Below are positions 11,994 through 21,890 of a stretch of DNA of 64,000 bases, piece after piece. Position 1 is the stretch's first letter; every line of letters starts with the position of its first letter. A program made the translations under genes and the position numbers. Origin of the DNA: Agrypnia vestita (Eukaryota; Arthropoda; Insecta; Trichoptera; Phryganeidae). A model generated the notes under the pieces. That model was given only the letters and a program-made list of their open reading frames with translations, was not told where the DNA came from and did no database searches. The stretch lies in assembly GCA_016648135.1 (NCBI GenBank), contig JADDOH010023669.1, positions 1 to 64,000 of the forward strand, in the 5' to 3' direction.

Positions 11994-13900
11994 ACAAAAA
12001 GTGATTAAGTAATAATTATTTATGTAGTCCCTCTTATTATCAAAATCGATTATCAAAATAAAAATGATAAATGGAGAAAACTGAGAAATGGTAAAAATAC
12101 AGAAACACATATTTTCAAGAAAACACTATTCAATAGCATCATTAACACTTCACCCCTGCTGTCCATACATATTCTTAATTACGACCTTACTCCACCTTAA
12201 AGATTTTCTTGACAATATTTAGAAAATATATTAATTACACCCGATGTATTCGTAGAATAAAGTTTACTTTCGTGAAAATAATGAGGTTGCATCACTTACC
12301 TGGTTTATTTAATCAATTTGTAAACTTATTTCCTGCCGATTCCTTAGCATAATATTCTAGCTTCAAGCCTGAGTTTCTAGTACTATCACAAAGATCAAAA
12401 TTTACTCATGATAAAAATACTACGGATATATAAGGCCCATATAATGTCGAAAGAATACATATTTTTGTGTTAAATAAAGAAATAATTTTGAATTAATATA
12501 TTTTTGTGTCGAACTTATAACAGTCAACTTGCTTTGTAAAATCTCTACACATTACATAGCTACTTCTTCTAATTTTGATAAGATGAATGAATGCTTCAAG
12601 ATGAATAGAATTGCTCTGCATTCTATAAGATGAAGTTATATTCAATCACGAATGGATGTAAAGTGTCGAAAGATATGTAGTAACAGGTATCGACAAAGAT
12701 AACTTTTTTTTTTTCAAATCATGGACACGTCACCGTTGTGCTCTATATTGTCAATGTGATCCTTTTTTGGGGTAAAATTACCAGAAATGAGCAGCAAGCA
12801 TATTTACAATACTAGAAAATCAAGGTCTACGGAGTACCCATTTGCCAGAGTCACCACGAATTCCAAAAATAGATTAAGAAAATGAATAAATATTCCAAAA
12901 TCAAAGGAAAAAATTTAAATGTTTATTTAATCTGAGCACCTCTGTAAAATAAATAAACATAATATTAGTCCATCAAGTTTATTAATAAGTCTGTTTTATT
13001 TTCATCACATTCGTTTCCTTCATCAAAGTAATGAAAAATATTGTGTGCCATTGGACGTTGATATTACCGGCAATGGTTTAAAGAAGCAGTGATTTATTTA
13101 ATTAAATGCAAGACAGTTTTTGTAATATAATTAATCATTATTTTTTTGTTTTCTCTACAGGGTATGGGCCTGTTGCAGCGATATGAAAATTAAAAAAATA
13201 TGTAATGAGACTCCGGACTCAATTGCGCACTGTCCGAATCCATTGTAATATGTCACTATAGAACAACACTCTGGAATCATCTACAGACGTCTGGTACAAT
13301 CTGGAAACGACTGGAGCATTCTCGTACGCACTGGAAATTTCGATTATCGAAATCGCTAGAAAAATAAAGAATGTTCTTCGAATGTGTTCGAAAGATTCGA
13401 AAAACCAACGATTTTTCTATAAAAAGCGGGTTCAAAGCAATATTTGTTTTGATGTTTCTACCGGTGGGAAATTAGCAAAAAAACGTAGTGGTCGATGTGA
13501 CCTGCGCAAGCGTAAACCGAGCGAAATGCTAAGCGAAATAACTACGTATGTGCGATAGTTGAACAGAACTTTTTCGATAATAAGTGTTCATGAGTAAATT
13601 GAAAAATACTGTGAATTAGAGATTAATATTTAAATTTTACAAGTTTCTATTGACTTTGCAAATTCATTATATAATCAATAAATCGTTAAATAATATCCAT
13701 TGCCTTCATTTTTCTCCCAAAGCCATGTCCTGTGAAAATATAGGGTTTCAGTTCATTTTAAAATTTCTCTACGCGTAACACAAAAAAGGCCAAGAATGCG
13801 TAGCCATTAGCCATCTACTCGAATTTGACGTTGAACTACATTATACAACGTACAATATAGTTTTGTGAGGGAAGGATATTACCAAAACCTTTGAACATGA
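11994..13900. other. intergenic, no gene recognised
   Basis: Mostly AT-rich. A GC-richer part (about 13160-13520) has a TATA-like TCTATAAAAAGCG near 13415 but no supported transcript. A CAAAGCCATGTCC repeat fragment lies at 13705-13750. Confidence 0.4.
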
Positions 13901-15035
13901 AAAAAAGTGTTTTTATATTTTGAAAGGAATGTTATAAATTCTCAGTTTTCTACACTTTGCTGGCAACATAAAAATAAACAGCGAAGTTTCCTTTTAGCTC
14001 TTCACATTTTTCCTCAAACCAATGTCCTTCACTTCTCTGCGAGTGTCAGACGGTTGGTAAACAATTTTCCTTGGTTGTTACAACGAAATAGGAAATTCTT
14101 TCTGTATTGAAAATCTGAGACGCCGAACACCGAGATACAACACTTTCTATCTCATTTTGCCGGTGGAGTACGAAGCGCATTCTTTTCTATATCACTGTGC
14201 CTGGAAGACTTGGCTTATCAAATAATGTGAACGGACGCGTACTACATAATGTACGTTTATAGAAAGCCAATACTAACACGGTTTGGTAGATAGCTATCGG
14301 CCACCCTGTTATGTAAACTGCAAAACTAGCTGCTCCAGATTTCTCTCGTTCGATTCCTGGTGAATAAAACGAAAGCAATGAAAACACTTGTTATTATTTT
14401 GAGGAATAACTCCTTTTGTGGGGGCTTTATTTTTTATTTAATTCAATTTTAAATAAATCTTGATATTAATTTTATGTACAACCTACTTTGGAAAACAACA
14501 ATATATTGTCCGAAAATCAATTAGATGAATAAACTAAGAATTAGCCAAGTAAGATATTACATCCTGTATTTTTTTATTTATATGTCTTTATTTAGTCAGA
14601 AATACCTACGTAATAGTATCATAAACTAATTTAAAACTTCATATTTTCACTACCTACTTATATAATAGTTCTATCTATTATGCTTCTATTAAGTGTCGTC
14701 TGAATTCCTTTTATAAAAAAGTTGATTTTTCAGTGTTTTTTCGCATTTTTTCCGTTATAAGATAAAAAGTTAGGCGTATTTTCATCATTAGTTTTCTTTG
14801 TATTTGAAATTCTTCTTTCGTTTGAATTTATTGTTTAATATCCATAAATATCTATGTTGTTTGTAATTTTATTTTCAAAGTAATATAACATTTTATATAT
14901 CAAAAACAATATGTTTAGCTTTAGTCCTTATCTTAGGGTGAGACAATTTGATTTTGTAACATTTTTTTAAATTGATATAAATGATGTTAATAAAAAATTC
15001 TAGATACAAGTTAATGATTTTCGAGTAACTAGTGC
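13901..15035. other. intergenic, no gene recognised
   Basis: A/T-rich sequence with short uninformative open frames. Confidence 0.4.
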
Positions 15036-15039
15036 AAAC

Positions 15040-15190
15040 TAGTTATTACCCGTCAAAAATTACGGTACTTTTACATGGCGGTATTTGGCAAGTATTTATT
15101 TATTTATTAAAAAAAGAATATACTAGAAAGAAGTTACGGGTATTACACGAAGTTACGACGGACGGACGAACTGACGAACAGACAACGAAA
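15040..15190 (-). mobile_element. Helitron-related repeat end
   Basis: Begins ACTAGTTATTACCCGTCAAA and shares a second block (GAAGTTACGGGTATTACACG) with the copy at 63181-63390, which has ACTAGCTGTAACCCGTCAAA and ACACGAAGTTACGGG. Read on the minus strand the terminus is ...GGGTTACAGCTAGT, matching the CTAG-T terminus typical of insect Helitrons. No coding capacity. The class is inferred from the terminus only. Confidence 0.45.
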
Positions 15191-15242
15191 CTATTATAAT
15201 TGGGATTAGGTAATTAATTAAACTTCAATTAATTTTAAGTGA

Positions 15243-15375
15243 TTGATTTGTCTCCCACCGCCACGATCCCATGACAATATTTTGGTGGTCTGTGGTGTAA
15301 ACAAACATTTTATCGATAGATTGATTTCTCTAAATACTTTAAGCATGAAACATCGGGAGGCAAATGAAACTCTAA
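15243..15375. repeat. short inverted-end repeat (ATTTGTCTCCC)
   Basis: The left side ATTTGTCTCCC and the right side GGGAGGCAAATG are inverse to each other at the two ends of a ~130-bp stretch. GGGAGGCAAATG also occurs near 19676. It looks like a small MITE; the target duplication was not determined. Confidence 0.35.
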
Positions 15376-15389
15376 GAACTATTTAAATT

Positions 15390-15800
15390 TTATTTAATAC
15401 GTAAAGACATTGGATATGAAATTAATCGGAGAATTGTTCTTTAATTCAATTTAACACACTGATTATCCAATTTCGTAATTGCACTTTTATCACTCCTGAA
15501 TAACTTGTCTTTTATATACTGATGAAAGTTATTTAAATCGCTCAGGTCTGCACTAGAAAACTTCTCGCCCGCAGGTAGGTACTCTCTTGATTTACTATCG
15601 CTGGAATCACGACACGCTAGCAACATGTTTGCCGGTTCGTGTGGATTTCTATGACGTACTTTTAATTTTCTTTTAAATATCAAAACACTCACTCACAGCG
15701 CAGTAGCCGGCCGGTCCCCTTTCATAGATAAACATCGCGTCGCAATCGTTCCAAAATCTATGAGAATAACCCAAATTCGTGTGGACCATACCAGAGATTT
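15390..15800. repeat. second copy of the 6700-7052 repeat
   Basis: Shares the TCGCGTCGC-AT-GTTCCA-AATCTATGAG block (about 15733-15768) and looser upstream similarity with 6700-7052. Non-coding. Confidence 0.4.
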
Positions 15801-15944
15801 AGACAGTGCGTAATCCTTTCTGATTCTACCATTTCGTAGGTATAATTTAAATTTGAGAATGGTTACAATTTGGATGGTACCTACCTGTAACAAGAAATAA
15901 AGCATTTTCATTTAAGTAGAATAATGATAACAGGAATGCCGATG

Positions 15945-16045
15945 CTGGCTGCATGCAAATGTGGGGTTATGTCGGCATTACGAGCCCATCGCGCCGCGGG
16001 ACGTGCCGCCGCCCGGTGACGCCGCGCGCCCCGTGCAGTCGCTGT
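15945..16045. other. isolated GC-rich island
   Basis: About 100 bases rich in CGCCGC-type words in otherwise AT-rich DNA. It follows an octamer-like ATGCAAAT (15953-15960) and is followed by homeodomain-type AATTA words. No open frame with recognisable content. It could be a regulatory element or a piece of an unknown repeat. Confidence 0.35.
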
Positions 16046-16269
16046 CGAATAAATTACAATTAGCTGTCGGGAAGTCGATACTCTTTATTTTGTTTACAGC
16101 AGGAACTTTCAGCTGAATGTTCAGAGCGCGCAAAACTGAACACTGAAACTGAAATAATCGGGCGTGCTTAAAGGTTCTATTGAACTTTTAATTCGTTTTA
16201 TATGAGAATAGGAATGGGAACTAATAAGAAGTTATTTTGCACTGAAAATTGCTTTTTTAAGGCCTTGAC

Positions 16270-17170
16270 CTATAATTTTTTTTTTAATCAAATTTATTTG
16301 GTAAATGTACAAACTTAAGAGTGTAATTAATACACATTTATATTACACGCTTACCCACTTTTAAATGAGAATTTATTCTCGTGTTTAAAAGTGGGGGCAT
16401 TATCATATATGTATATATCTATTATTAATGAAATCATTAGTGTAAGATGTTTGATTAAATAAGTAAGATATAGATAAAGAAACATTAGATAAAGTTATAA
16501 AAATTAAGACATTAAATTAAGTAAGTAAGATATAAACAATACAAGAATACAAAAATGTGAGACATTAGATTAAGTAAATAAGATATATATACAAGGAAAC
16601 ATTAAATTAAGTTATAAAAATTAATAATTAAGAAGGTATTGTAATAACATTTAAATGTATATATATAGATTGTTCTTGAAAAGATATTTTCATTGCGTTA
16701 TTGTGATGGTTTTTTGTAGAAGATTTTTCAATTTAGTCTTGAATTTTCTATAATTTTTTTCCGTCTTCATTTCATTGGGAAGAGCATTAAAGAATGATAC
16801 TCCTTGATAGGAGAAATGGTGCTGGGCTGTGCTAGTATTACATTTAGGTATCAAAATATTTCCAGCTGATCTCGGTCTATTACTAAAACATCCAAATGTT
16901 CTATTATTGATACACATTTTGTGAATTTGAAGTATCGCAAATTTTTTATAGATTTGATTATTATTTGGGACGTTAAAAATGTTGAAAAGTTCCCTTGTTG
17001 GGAATATCGAGGGCTTCCTCAAAATCATCTATGTATCGACTCTGAATTACATGAAAAATTTCTACACTACGGTTACCATTATCAAGTCTCTGAGTTCGGC
17101 AGAATTTTAATATTGTTAGTACAATAAAAGAGTGCAGAAGCTCTTGTATGTGCAATATGTGCACGTACAT
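16270..17170 (-). pseudogene. LINE 3' end with reverse-transcriptase C-terminus
   Basis: The minus-strand frame 17028-16690 ends with HHFSYQGVSFFNALPNEMK and KNYRKFKTKLKNLL, the conserved C-terminal tail of many insect jockey-like non-LTR reverse transcriptases. A second frame, upstream on the minus strand (17170-16973), carries the preceding part, so there is a frameshift near 17000. The downstream non-coding tail (16275-16689) has a distinct block around ACACGCTTACCCACTTTTAA that recurs at 36855-37145, confirming a dispersed element. It is 5'-truncated, as is usual for LINE copies. Confidence 0.72.
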
Positions 17171-17868
17171 TAATTATGTTAAAAAGAAGTACAGAGCTGT
17201 CGGTTACGTTATTTTATATTTTGAAGAGAAACTCGCATATTTTTCGTTTAATCAGTTTAAATTAGTGAAATATTGATAGAAAAAAATATCATTTATGTAA
17301 ATATTTACGTTCAACTAATGTTATTAATATTTAAACATTAACTTTGTGGTCAGACATTTAAAAAAATGTTATTTATGTTAGTATTAAAATATTATATTCT
17401 TTCTTGTTGTATTATTTTTAACATGCCTAATTGTTGTATTAATGTATTATTATAATTATTGTATTATTCTTAACATGTATTCTAATCAAGTCTCTTGTTC
17501 TTTTTTTTAATTTTTTTTATTCTTTCTTGTTGTATTATTCTCAACATGCCTAAGTTTTTCGACTAATAATTAAATTTCTTTTTCTTTTATTTAAATTTTT
17601 TATTCCTTCTTGTTTTATTATTCTGAAAATCATTCTTAACATGCCTTAGTTTTTCTGCTAATAATTAAGTCTCTTTTTCTTTTATTTAAATTTTTATTCT
17701 TTCTTGTTATTCTTAACATGCCTTAGTTTATTTAATAACATATTTATCATTATTAACATATTTCTAAAAAGGGAGACCTGTAATTGGCCATCTAAATTAT
17801 ATTAATGTTTTCTATGGTTCTTTGTTGTGCTCTTGATCTTCCGTGAATATTAAACAAACAAAAATAAA
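17171..17868. other. AT-rich stretch with short internal duplications
   Basis: The phrase TTATTCTTAACATGCCT with nearby TTCTTTCTTGTTGTATTATT recurs three to four times between 17400 and 17730, a diverged tandem duplication of about 120 bases. No gene. Confidence 0.45.
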
Positions 17869-18073
17869 TATAACCACAAAAAATTGTTTCGTCTACCGGT
17901 TTCGAGACATAACCCGTCTTTTTGTCAGGACAACCACTACACTAGCATGTACCTAAATATCACTACAGACTACAACCATAGTATTATTTAGATACCAATT
18001 GCATATTTACATGCCTGACGAAAAGACGGGTTATGTCTCGACGCTGGTAGACAAAGTAATTTTTAGTGGTTAT
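17869..18073. mobile_element. foldback MITE (CGGTTTCGAGACATAACCCG)
   Basis: The left arm (17869-17929: ATAACCAC..., TCGAGACATAACCCGTCTTT, GTCAGG) is inverse to the right arm (18014-18073: CCTGACGAAAAGACGGGTTA, TGTCTCGA, GTGGTTAT) over about 60 bases, with an 84-base centre. One arm of the same family occurs at about 34325-34425 inside the exchanger intron. Non-coding. Confidence 0.75.
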
Positions 18074-18594
18074 ATACTAACATGAACAACATTTTGTTAT
18101 AATGTTATAAACTTCCGTATCCATCAAACCTATGTCGAGGTTGCTGTTTGTTCTCATGTCGTTGTATTACATTTCTTTCCTCTCATCTCATTGTTTTTGT
18201 TTTGTTTTGAAAATTGATTGCTGACTGATTAAAAACTTTTGTTTTTAATCTCGTTGATAAGATGTCCTTTCATGTCAACAGATTCTTGTTATCTAATTAA
18301 GATTTAATATTACGTTTTTAAATAAGTTCTACGATAGGTACAAAGGGTTGAAGGATGAAGGTGTCAGTTCGCATTTTAATTTGAGCTGTAATCCAATTAC
18401 AGCCCCAACGTTTAAATTGACGAACGCAAAAAATCACAGTTAATTGGCCCAATTGTGCCATCGTAAGACCTTCACAAAAATGCGTCATTTTCTACGGTAC
18501 TGGCGCGTAGATGAGTGAAGAATTCTAGGAAGTTACGTTACTCGAATTTAAATAGCAATTTAAAAAACCAAAATCTTTTAAGACATAACTAAGC

Positions 18595-18640
18595 TAGTCC
18601 CTTTTCAAAGCACAACCGTTTAGCTTATTTTAACCTTTCC
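18595..18640 (+). repeat. SINE tail fragment
   Basis: AGTCCCTTTTCAAAGCACAA followed by CCGTTTAGCTTA matches the body of the SINE at 8773-8959 (AGTCCTCTTTTCATAGCACA, GCGTTTAGCTTA). The tRNA-like head is absent. Confidence 0.5.
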
Positions 18641-19447
18641 CACACGGTGGTAAAATAAAAACGCGCATCCTGGTGCTGTAAACTTTAAATTTTCTAGCTG
18701 TTATGTCAGATAAATATTCATATATTACATTTGTTATTTATATTAATCATTAATATAACAGTTCATATATATAAATGTGAACATTATGTATTAATTATTG
18801 TGTTAAGGTGCTTCAAATGAGAAAAATTATTAATCATAACGAACGGCAGCATTAATACATGTTTAACGAGTCAGTCATTTTGTGCCACTTATACTATTTA
18901 AGATAAAAAAATCTTTCATCTACACTCCTCAATCTATTCATACTATTAATATCCACCTTCATATTTTAATGTTACGTGACTTTTTAACTTAATTATTCTA
19001 TTTAACTGAAGAAGAAAATTAGTAAGAAAACACATTACAAATTAAATTAAATTACAAATGTTAAAATCAATATATATATATATATATCTATATAGATTAT
19101 ATATATATATATATTATAATATATAATATATATATGATAATAATAAATATATAATATATAAAAAGAAACCCGTGTTTCCCTACCCGCCAAGTTTTCTCCA
19201 CAACCAGCCACAACCACCCACCGGTGGTTATGGTGGTGGATAGCCCTTGGTGTCACATCGAAAATATGTGAGTTTGGTGAGGGTGGCCGTGCGCGGGTGG
19301 GAGTGGGTGATGAAAATGTGCTTTCTAGCACATTGTTTTGTTGTGGGATGGCCGCAAATGCTTCAGATTGTTTCAAAATAGGCGCGCCGGCTGTGTCGGT
19401 GAGTCTAGAAGGTCCGGAAAAACCTGCTCTAGAAAGTTCTGAAAGGA

Positions 19448-19475
19448 GAAGTTTCTAGAAAATTCTTGAAAGTTC
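19448..19475. promoter_or_regulatory. heat shock element, six perfect alternating pentamers
   Basis: GAA and TTC blocks alternate with exactly two bases between: GAA-gt-TTC-ta-GAA-aa-TTC-tt-GAA-ag-TTC. This is the recognised binding pattern for heat shock factor trimers (inverted nGAAn repeats). A further in-phase TTC lies at 19483-19485 after one degenerate unit. Confidence 0.7.
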
Positions 19476-19535
19476 TATAAGGTTCTAAACTGAGTGGCGA
19501 AATGTGTCTAGAGGGTTCCTGTACGTTCGATAAAT

Positions 19536-19584
19536 TTCTTGAAAGTTCTGGAAGGAGAATGTTCTAGAAGGTTCGCGAAAGTTC
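19536..19584. promoter_or_regulatory. heat shock elements, four plus six perfect pentamers
   Basis: The first array, 19536-19553, is TTC-tt-GAA-ag-TTC-tg-GAA. After a three-base gap a second array, 19557-19584, is GAA-tg-TTC-ta-GAA-gg-TTC-gc-GAA-ag-TTC. All units are exact and correctly spaced. With the array at 19448 this makes 16 perfect units within about 140 bases. Heat shock factor binding is inferred, not shown. Confidence 0.7.
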
Positions 19585-20405
19585 TATGACGATCCAAACA
19601 GTGTACTAAAAATCTACGAGTGCGAAGCCGCGCAGGCACAGCTAGTTAGTTGTAAAATACGGGTCGCGGCGATGGGAGGCAAATGGGACTCTCAAAATTA
19701 TTTTAAGATTTATTATATTTTTAGGGATGACCTGAAAGGTGCTGTGTTCTTCGTCGGTCGTCACTACATGTGCGACAGCTCGATTGTGTGTGATTTTTCT
19801 ATATTAAGGATCTCGTGACAATATGTTAAACAAGACATAATGTAGTGACGCGGATAATATATGAAACTTCAAAATTTCTCAAGCCATGTCGCATCTGCAT
19901 GAAATTATTACACTTGTTTCCTTGAAAGTTAAAGTTGGGTTGCATGATAAACAACGCAATAAGTAATGTAGCACTCGAGAACTTGCATCACTAGAAGAGC
20001 AATTTCAGTGGAAAGGTTCTAACATTTAATTATTAAACAAAAATTGCCATTTTAATTAAAAGATGCATACTCGAAAGAGGTGTCAAACCAATATATTTAC
20101 CGATTTTAAAATCGTATGTTTTACATATAAAAAAACCTTTGATGTGATGTTTGATTTATATTATTCCATATTAGTTTCGCCCTCTGCGAGAATGATGATA
20201 CAGAGAGAGCCAGCGATTGCCAGACTTTTCGATTTGGATATTATGACATTTGAAGTCGGTGGATTTCGGCAGATAAAAGGTAATACATGTACAAAAAAAT
20301 GAGTAAGCAAAACGTGAAAATAGCTAACTTGATTGTTAGACGGGACAGTAGACCTCCTTTCATTTAAGAAAGACAATCAAATTAGTATGTGTGAGCCGTG
20401 CAAAT

Positions 20406-20476
20406 AACGCGCATTGATTCTTTGTGTTGGTATTAATTCCCGTAAAGACCAACACAACGAATTAACGCGCGTCGTA
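20406..20476. other. long imperfect hairpin, precursor-microRNA-like
   Basis: The left arm AACGCGCATTGATTCTTTGT then GTTGGT pairs with the right arm ACCAACACAACGAATTAACG then CGCGT. That gives a ~25-bp stem with a few mismatches and a 16-base loop. The size fits a microRNA precursor, but it also fits a small inverted-repeat element. There is no expression evidence. Confidence 0.35.
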
Positions 20477-20639
20477 CGCACGACTTACGCATAGTAATTC
20501 GATTGTATTTCTTAAATGGAAAGATCTATACTATACACTCATATTAATCAATGCAAGATGGTTTTCGTAAGTCATTTCTTCTGCCAGGCGCTTTGAAGCT
20601 TTATTAATAATCATTTAATTTACGTTATCGTAACAAATA

Positions 20640-21315
20640 GTTTTATTCGAGCCACTGTTCAATAAAAAAAAAAATTGTGATATAGTTCTTCTTTACAAAA
20701 TTGTAAATAATATGTTGGACAGCCCTGACCTTGTAGCATGTATCGATTATAATATTCCTTCCACACATGGAACTCGACAAATTGTCACATTCCATTGCCA
20801 CAATTGCAATACTAATTATCAATCAAATTCTGTGATGCACAGAATATTGGGGACTGGTAATGAATATGGTTGTATGGTTGACATTTTCGTCGACAGTCTG
20901 GAGAAAGTAAAGTTTACACTTAAAGAGGCAATACTGCTTCGTTACTGACTTCAACTGTTAATATACACATGTAATGGTGGGTAATATATATTTTTCGTAC
21001 ACACTGCTGCTCTGTACTTTATATTTTTAATTTCTATACTGATGTTTTGGTGCTATTCCTGATACTTTTATATTTTGCTACTTATAACTTACATTGTTTA
21101 ATGTATATTCATTTTAATTTTATGTTATATTTTTTATGTAAAGCCTATACACATTGCTGCTCTTTACTTTATATTTTTAACTTTTATACTCATATTTTGG
21201 TGCTAAACGGATATTGTTTAATGTATGTGCTTTTTGAAATTTATTTTATATTCTTTTTGTAAAAACCTATACCTTATGGGCGTAAACAAATAAATAAATA
21301 AATAAAATAAAAAAA
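20640..21315 (+). pseudogene. LINE 3' end with short C-terminal frame
   Basis: The frame 20712-20948 contains THGTRQIVTFHCHNCNTNYQ, a Cys/His-containing stretch like the C-terminus of a non-LTR element protein. It is followed by a 3' tail with an internal duplication (GCTGCTCTGTACTTTATATT near 21006 and GCTGCTCTTTACTTTATATT near 21157). It ends in an (AAAT)n tract at 21286-21310, a usual LINE 3' terminus. It is strongly 5'-truncated. The clade is not assigned. Confidence 0.6.
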
Positions 21316-21507
21316 TATTACCTAATACTTTATATTTCAACATACACATTTTTTCATAATTGTATTAACAGTTATCTGCCAAAATCCCCCGAACTCAAAT
21401 TTCATAATATCCAAAAATTCTTACCTACTAGAGTGTACATGTAGAGAAAATATTTCAGGCTTGATGCTATAACGTGAGTCTGGCGGTCACTGGCTTCTAC
21501 TCTAATA

Positions 21508-21890
21508 TACAGGGTGCACCAGAGCTAGCAGCAGAAAATTGGCCGGTAGATTCCTGCCTATGTTGAGTCTAAAAGTTAAAGTTTTTCAATATTTCTGACT
21601 AATTTTTTGCAAAAAGATGAACTATCATTACAGTAATTTATGTAGATTATGAAAATTTCATTCGTTTTTATACAAGTCGAATAAAATGATAAACACCTTG
21701 CAAAAATTGAAAAAAGTTATTTTTTTACAAGGTTTTTATGATTTTTTTAAAGTTGTATTGAAGAAAATGAATTTTTCCTAATCGATATAAGTTACTGAAA
21801 TAATAGTTCAACTTTTTGAATGAAATAAGTCAGAAATATTGAAAAAAAATGCAAACTTTGATACTGCATGTGTAACGTATCCACCTGCAC
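21508..21890. mobile_element. foldback MITE (ACAGGGTG family)
   Basis: Starts TATACAGGGTGCACCAGAGC. The internal GTTTTTCAATATTTCTGACT (left) is inverse to AGTCAGAAATATTGAAAAAA (right), so the element is palindromic. Related elements lie at 42407-42800, 42801-43266 and 56690-57150. The right end is not sharply defined. Confidence 0.55.

Larger units (their letters stand above)
19085..19645 (+). mobile_element. non-autonomous Helitron-like element
   Basis: The 3' end has the Helitron hallmarks: a terminal CTAG (19642-19645) followed by T, and a small GC-rich hairpin TGCG-AAGCCG-CGCA (19621-19634) ending 11 bases before the terminus. The 5' end is uncertain. A TCTATATAGATT at about 19087 in a TA-rich run could be the TC start, which would make the element about 560 bp. 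No helicase or coding frame. It contains palindromic CCACCGGTGG sequence near 19217 and a dense heat-shock-element array (separate entries). The Helitron call is inferred from the terminus. Confidence 0.6.

Noticed and set aside
13360..13430. Possible heat shock promoter (TTCGAA words before TATAAAAAG)
   Set aside because: The GAA and TTC blocks are not at the two-base spacing required for a heat shock element, and no transcript or frame follows the TATA-like word.
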